Shown: positions 61,046-64,000 of the stretch, one piece after another
Layout of the letters: every line of letters begins with the position of its first letter
Position numbering within the stretch: position 1 is the first letter of the stretch
NCBI RefSeq assembly: GCF_003951095.1
Contig: NZ_QXGL01000001.1
Location: forward strand, 744,001 to 808,000
Length of the DNA: 64,000 bases
Direction: 5' to 3'
DNA from: Bifidobacterium goeldii
GTDB lineage: Bacteria > Actinomycetota > Actinomycetes > Actinomycetales > Bifidobacteriaceae
Position numbers and translations under genes: made by a program
The notes under the pieces: generated by a model
The model's input: the letters and a program-made list of their open reading frames with translations, nothing else
The model's database searches: none
Told to the model about the DNA's origin: nothing

Positions 61046-61246
61046 TTACGCTTGCGTTGCAGCAGTAGCGCGAGCGCGGATTTTTACCACCACATACCAG
61101 ACGATGAGCGCCACGATAATCGCTGCAACACCGTACTAGAAGCGGTCAAGGAAGCCGGTGTCGACTGGGCAGGCGGCGGAAAGGGCTGCGGCGGGAGCGG
61201 CGAGCGGAGCGGCAAAGGTTCCAAGAGCAATAGTCTGTGTGATCAT
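61046..61246 (-). pseudogene. Small membrane-protein gene interrupted by an in-frame TAG
   Basis: From ATG 61246 the minus strand encodes 36 residues (M-I-T-Q-T-I-A-L-G-T-F...G-F-L-D-R-F), then TAG at 61136-61138, then continues in the same frame with Y-G-V-A-A-I-I-V-A-L-I-V-W-Y-V-V-V-K-I-R and ends at TAA 61046-61048. The part after TAG is a clean membrane segment followed by positive residues, a good stop-transfer arrangement, so the two halves look like one protein of about 66 residues with a hydrophobic N-terminus. It may be a pseudogene, a read-through gene or a sequencing error. It is the main content of the 468-base gap 60956-61423; the remainder shows nothing recognisable. Confidence 0.5.
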
Positions 61247-61423
61247 GATGCTCACGCTACGAGGTGGCGGCTGAGATGCTGCTAAGCCGCTAAGCGATGC
61301 CAATGCGCGGAGGTGTACGCGCATTGGCGAATGCCGCGCAATCACAGTAGATAATCACAGTAGAGATAATCACAGTGGACAGTATGACTATCAGCGAGCA
61401 TTGGTCTACTACAGTTAAGCATC

Positions 61424-61906
61424 ATGCTGATCAGACATGCAACGCTTGACGATCTTGACGCTATTGCCTCGCTTGAAACCGAGTGTTTCCCTGCTGCCGA
61501 GGCGGCCTCGCGCGAGCAGATCGCCACGCGACTGCATGCGTTTGCTAATCATTTTTGGCTGCTATTCGATGGCGAAACGCTGGTGTCGTTTATTAACGGC
61601 ATGGTGACCGATGAGCCTGATTTAACCGATGCCATGTATGCGAATACTGCGATGCACCGCGAGCAAGGCGCATGGCAGATGATTTTTGGCGTAGTGACGT
61701 CCCCTGCTTATCAACATCAAGGGTATGCGAGTCAGCTCATGCGCGCGGTTATCGACGATACTCGCGCGGCCGGCCATCGCGGTCTAGTTTTGACGTGCAA
61801 AGAACGACTGATCGGCTTTTATGAGCGCTTCGGTTACCGTAATGAAGGCGTATCTGCTTCAACGCATGGCGATGTGGTGTGGTACCAGATGCGCATTACG
61901 TTCTGA
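61424..61906 (+). CDS. GNAT-family N-acetyltransferase
   Basis: Protein of 160 residues. I-R-H-A-T-L-D-D-L-D-A-I at the start, V-V-T-S-P-A-Y-Q-H-Q-G-Y-A-S-Q-L-M (acetyl-CoA pyrophosphate loop, Q-x-x-G-x-A) and G-F-Y-E-R-F-G-Y are the GNAT motifs. The acceptor amine is unknown. The long insert between strands 3 and 4 resembles arylalkylamine-type bacterial members. Confidence 0.92.
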   Translation: MLIRHATLDDLDAIASLETECFPAAEAASREQIATRLHAFANHFWLLFDGETLVSFINGMVTDEPDLTDAMYANTAMHREQGAWQMIFGVVTSPAYQHQGYASQLMRAVIDDTRAAGHRGLVLTCKERLIGFYERFGYRNEGVSASTHGDVVWYQMRITF

Positions 61907-62125
61907 AGCCCTACAGAATTTGTTCAAGCTCAGCGTTTTGCGCTTGTCCGCGGGAATATTAGACTGTTACGCGATTGTGTTGCGCGAATCCTCGCGGGGG
62001 CTACGTCACTCGGCTAGTGTGTTATCTTCTGCCGTGATGCTGCATCAGCATTATTGCTGCGTGCTGGAGTGATGACCGAAATCGGCTGGATTCCTTCCAT
62101 GTGCTAGGTATTATGCGAGGTATGT

Positions 62126-63544
62126 ATGCCATCCACACCCAAATCCGCCGCGTCTGAATCGCTGTCAAAGCGTGATCTTGTGCCGATTATTGTCATGATG
62201 GTCGGCAGTTTTACTGCTATTTTGAACCAGACGCTGATGACGTCTGCACTGCCACATTTAATGCGCGATTTTGGTATTACCAGCAACACTGCGCAATGGT
62301 TGAGCACTGGGTTCATGCTCACTAATGGCATTATGATCCCGATTACCGCGTTTCTGATTCAGAAATTCACTACACGGCAATTGTTCCTCTATGCGATTGG
62401 CATGTTTCTGTTCGGCACGCTCGTTTGTACAGCGGCGCCCGGTTTTGGCGTGCTGTTGGCAGGGCGCATTCTGCAGGCTATGGGCGCTGGCATGCTCATG
62501 CCTTTGTTGCAAACCGTGCTCTTCATTGTGTTCCCGCCGAATCGGCGTGGTACCGCAATGGGCTGGTTCGGCCTAGTGATCGCGTTCGCTCCTGCACTGG
62601 GGCCAACACTGTCTGGTTTGATTATTGACATGCTGCCATGGCGATTCCTATTCGTGCCACTGATCGTTATTGCTGTAGCGGTATTAGCCGTGGCAATTCC
62701 AACCGTGCGCAATGTCACCACGCCAACAAATCCGCGTATCGATATACCTTCGGTGGCCTTGTCAACGTTGGGTTTTGGTGGACTGTTGTACGGTTTCAGC
62801 GTGGCTGGGCAGAACGGCTGGTCTGATGCGGGTACTGTTGGCGCACTGATTGTCGGCGCAGTGGCGTTGGTGGTGTTTATTATGCGGCAATTGCGCTTGC
62901 CACAGCCGATGCTCAATTTCCGCGTGTTTGCTAAACCAATGTTCGCTTTGCCAATGGCGATTGTTGTGCTTGTGTTTGTCACGTTCATCACGTCGATGAA
63001 TATTCTGCCGATGTATATTCAAAATTCGCTTGGACTCACTGCTTTACAGTCCGGTCTGCTGCTGATGGGCGGTGGCGTGGCTGAAGGTGTATTCAACCCG
63101 GTGGCTGGACGCTTGTTTGACCGTATTGGCATTCGTCGTCTTGCTCCGCCTGCGATTGCAGTGATTGCGCTTGCCTCGTTTGCACTGTCTCGAATGAGCG
63201 CTTCAACCCCCGCATGGTATCCAGCAGTGTTCTTTACCGTGATGATGACAGGCGTGGCATTTTGCTTAATGCCACTGACTACCACCGCGTTGAACCAGTT
63301 GACCGGACCGCTGATTGCGCATGGTACGGCAATGAATAACACATTGCGACAAACAATGGCGGCGATCAGCATCGCGTTGTATTTTACAGTGATGACCTCG
63401 CACACGCAGACAGCGTCGGTTGCCGGATCTGCGGGAGCAGGGCTTGCGCATGGCGTAGACGCGGCTTTTACTGTTTCCGTAGTGGTGTCATGCATCGCGT
63501 TGGTATTGTCGCTATGTGTGCGTGATACGAGCAGGCAGCGTTAA
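62126..63544 (+). CDS. MFS drug exporter, DHA2 (EmrB/QacA) type
   Basis: Protein of 472 residues with 13-14 membrane segments. L-N-Q-T-L-M-T-S-A-L-P-H-L in segment 1 (family motif D1-like), W-L-S-T-G-F-M-L-T-N-G and G-A-G-M-L-M-P-L near segments 2 and 4, and G-P-T-L-S-G (motif C) mark the 14-TM multidrug:H+ antiporters. It faces a MerR-family regulator 37 bases downstream on the opposite strand, a common arrangement for stress-induced efflux, though that gene is convergent, not divergent. Confidence 0.93.
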   Translation: MPSTPKSAASESLSKRDLVPIIVMMVGSFTAILNQTLMTSALPHLMRDFGITSNTAQWLSTGFMLTNGIMIPITAFLIQKFTTRQLFLYAIGMFLFGTLVCTAAPGFGVLLAGRILQAMGAGMLMPLLQTVLFIVFPPNRRGTAMGWFGLVIAFAPALGPTLSGLIIDMLPWRFLFVPLIVIAVAVLAVAIPTVRNVTTPTNPRIDIPSVALSTLGFGGLLYGFSVAGQNGWSDAGTVGALIVGAVALVVFIMRQLRLPQPMLNFRVFAKPMFALPMAIVVLVFVTFITSMNILPMYIQNSLGLTALQSGLLLMGGGVAEGVFNPVAGRLFDRIGIRRLAPPAIAVIALASFALSRMSASTPAWYPAVFFTVMMTGVAFCLMPLTTTALNQLTGPLIAHGTAMNNTLRQTMAAISIALYFTVMTSHTQTASVAGSAGAGLAHGVDAAFTVSVVVSCIALVLSLCVRDTSRQR

Positions 63545-63581
63545 CTGGCGGCGTATATCGTCGGCTCTATCGTTAGCTCCG

Positions 63582-64000
63582 TTAGGACTTGAATACGGCG
63601 TGACGATAGTCAGCCCAGTCAGGCATTGGCGTACCGTTTTCGAGGCTTGCGCGAATATCGCCGTAGAAATGCAGTTTGCGCAGCACATGCGCATAGGCCT
63701 CGTCCAGCTCGCGGCGCTGCTGTTCGATGGCTTCACGTCGATCGACGAGTAAGTTCATCATGTCGTCGATATGATGCTGCTCGTCAGCTTCGAACGTGAA
63801 GAACTGTTTGAGATCTTCGATTGACATGCCAGCGTGCTTGAAACAGCAAATAGATTTAAGCCGGTTAACGTGGCATTGCCGATACACGCGCTGCCCTGAG
63901 GGTGTGCGATCGATATTGGTTAAGAGGCCAATTTCCTCGTAGTAGCGCAGTGTTGATGGCTCCATGTGGAACATGTTGGCGACTTGACGGATCGTATATT
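63582..64000 (-). CDS. MerR-family transcriptional regulator (5' end cut by window)
   Basis: The frame is open to the window edge: I-R-Q-V-A-N-M-F-H-M-E-P-S-T-L-R-Y-Y-E-E-I-G-L-L is the MerR winged HTH with the N-terminal few residues missing. A dimerisation helix follows (V-D-R-R-E-A-I-E-Q-Q-R-R-E-L-D) and the C-terminal part is short, with one Cys pair (I-C-C-F-K) in the HTH wing and no metal-binding C-terminal cysteines, so a small-molecule or protein-stress sensor is more likely than a metal sensor. About 138 residues are visible. Confidence 0.92.
   Translation of the reverse strand, partial: YTIRQVANMFHMEPSTLRYYEEIGLLTNIDRTPSGQRVYRQCHVNRLKSICCFKHAGMSIEDLKQFFTFEADEQHHIDDMMNLLVDRREAIEQQRRELDEAYAHVLRKLHFYGDIRASLENGTPMPDWADYRHAVFKS

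Noticed and set aside
61136-61345. Complete 69-residue protein starting at 61345
   Set aside because: The first 33 codons are Arg/Ser/Pro-rich without coding character; the hydrophobic start at 61246 is a better beginning, and the frame clearly continues past the TAG.

Overview
The window comes from a Bifidobacterium chromosome. Evidence for this includes a high-G+C actinobacterial gene set (DUF3052, DUF3107, a DivIVA-domain protein, a YlbL-type S16 protease, a UvrD2-like helicase), many LacI-type sugar regulators, a CscB/CscA sucrose module, and very large modular secreted glycosidases ending in a triple YRLYNP-type (DUF5648) tail. The gene content resembles the B. longum group, but I cannot fix the species. 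I see no prophage, transposase, CRISPR array or rRNA. One tRNA (Val, anticodon TAC) is present.

Layout. (1) 1-7015: the 3' part of a CUT1 sugar-binding protein; two divergent LacI regulators; a sucrose/fructo-oligosaccharide module (LacI, CscB permease, CscA GH32) with three clear LacI operators around its promoter and one at the regulator's own start codon. (2) 7271-21731: a plant-glycan island of three giant secreted proteins on the minus strand: a beta-helix protein of unknown activity, a GH43_24-type exo-beta-1,3-galactanase and a GH30-type endo-beta-1,6-galactanase. They share almost identical C-terminal modules. A divergent LacI gene lies within the island. The two galactanases point to degradation of type II arabinogalactan. 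(3) 22105-29564: a minus-strand core cluster: dxr, ispG, a membrane alpha/beta-hydrolase, recO and uppS (isoprenoid precursor to undecaprenyl pyrophosphate), preceded by a DivIVA-like protein. (4) 29738-45454: housekeeping and conserved actinobacterial genes, namely tRNA-Val, DUF3052, S16 protease, zincin-like hydrolase, UvrD-type helicase, a degenerate phosphotransferase, DUF3107, PHP phosphoesterase, VKOR, dapF, murI, patatin, 2-hydroxyacid dehydrogenase, SPFH protein and metY. (5) 45822-53814: a seven-gene plus-strand operon with a UroD/MtaA-like protein, a PotD-type lipoprotein, a PotA-type ATPase, two permeases, an amidohydrolase and a type-B carboxylesterase. I recognise no described pathway here, and it is my main candidate for a new system. 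It sits between two minus-strand genes for PLP-dependent sulfur amino acid enzymes (metY and a cystathionine gamma-synthase/lyase). (6) 55450-64000: NADH oxidase-like flavoprotein, MacB-like fused ABC exporter, AEC transporter, a small membrane-protein gene split by an in-frame TAG, GNAT acetyltransferase, DHA2-type MFS exporter and a MerR regulator cut by the window end.

Convergent gene pairs are separated by unusually long perfect hairpins (17 to 27 bp arms), probably bidirectional terminators. Repeats include an 8 x 15-bp tandem array at the patatin stop codon, an in-frame 18-bp repeat in the alpha/beta-hydrolase, a dispersed GGCATAC-type stem-loop family, and a chain of small hairpins at 13.16-13.46 kb. 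All functional calls rest on motifs read by eye; no database search was run.
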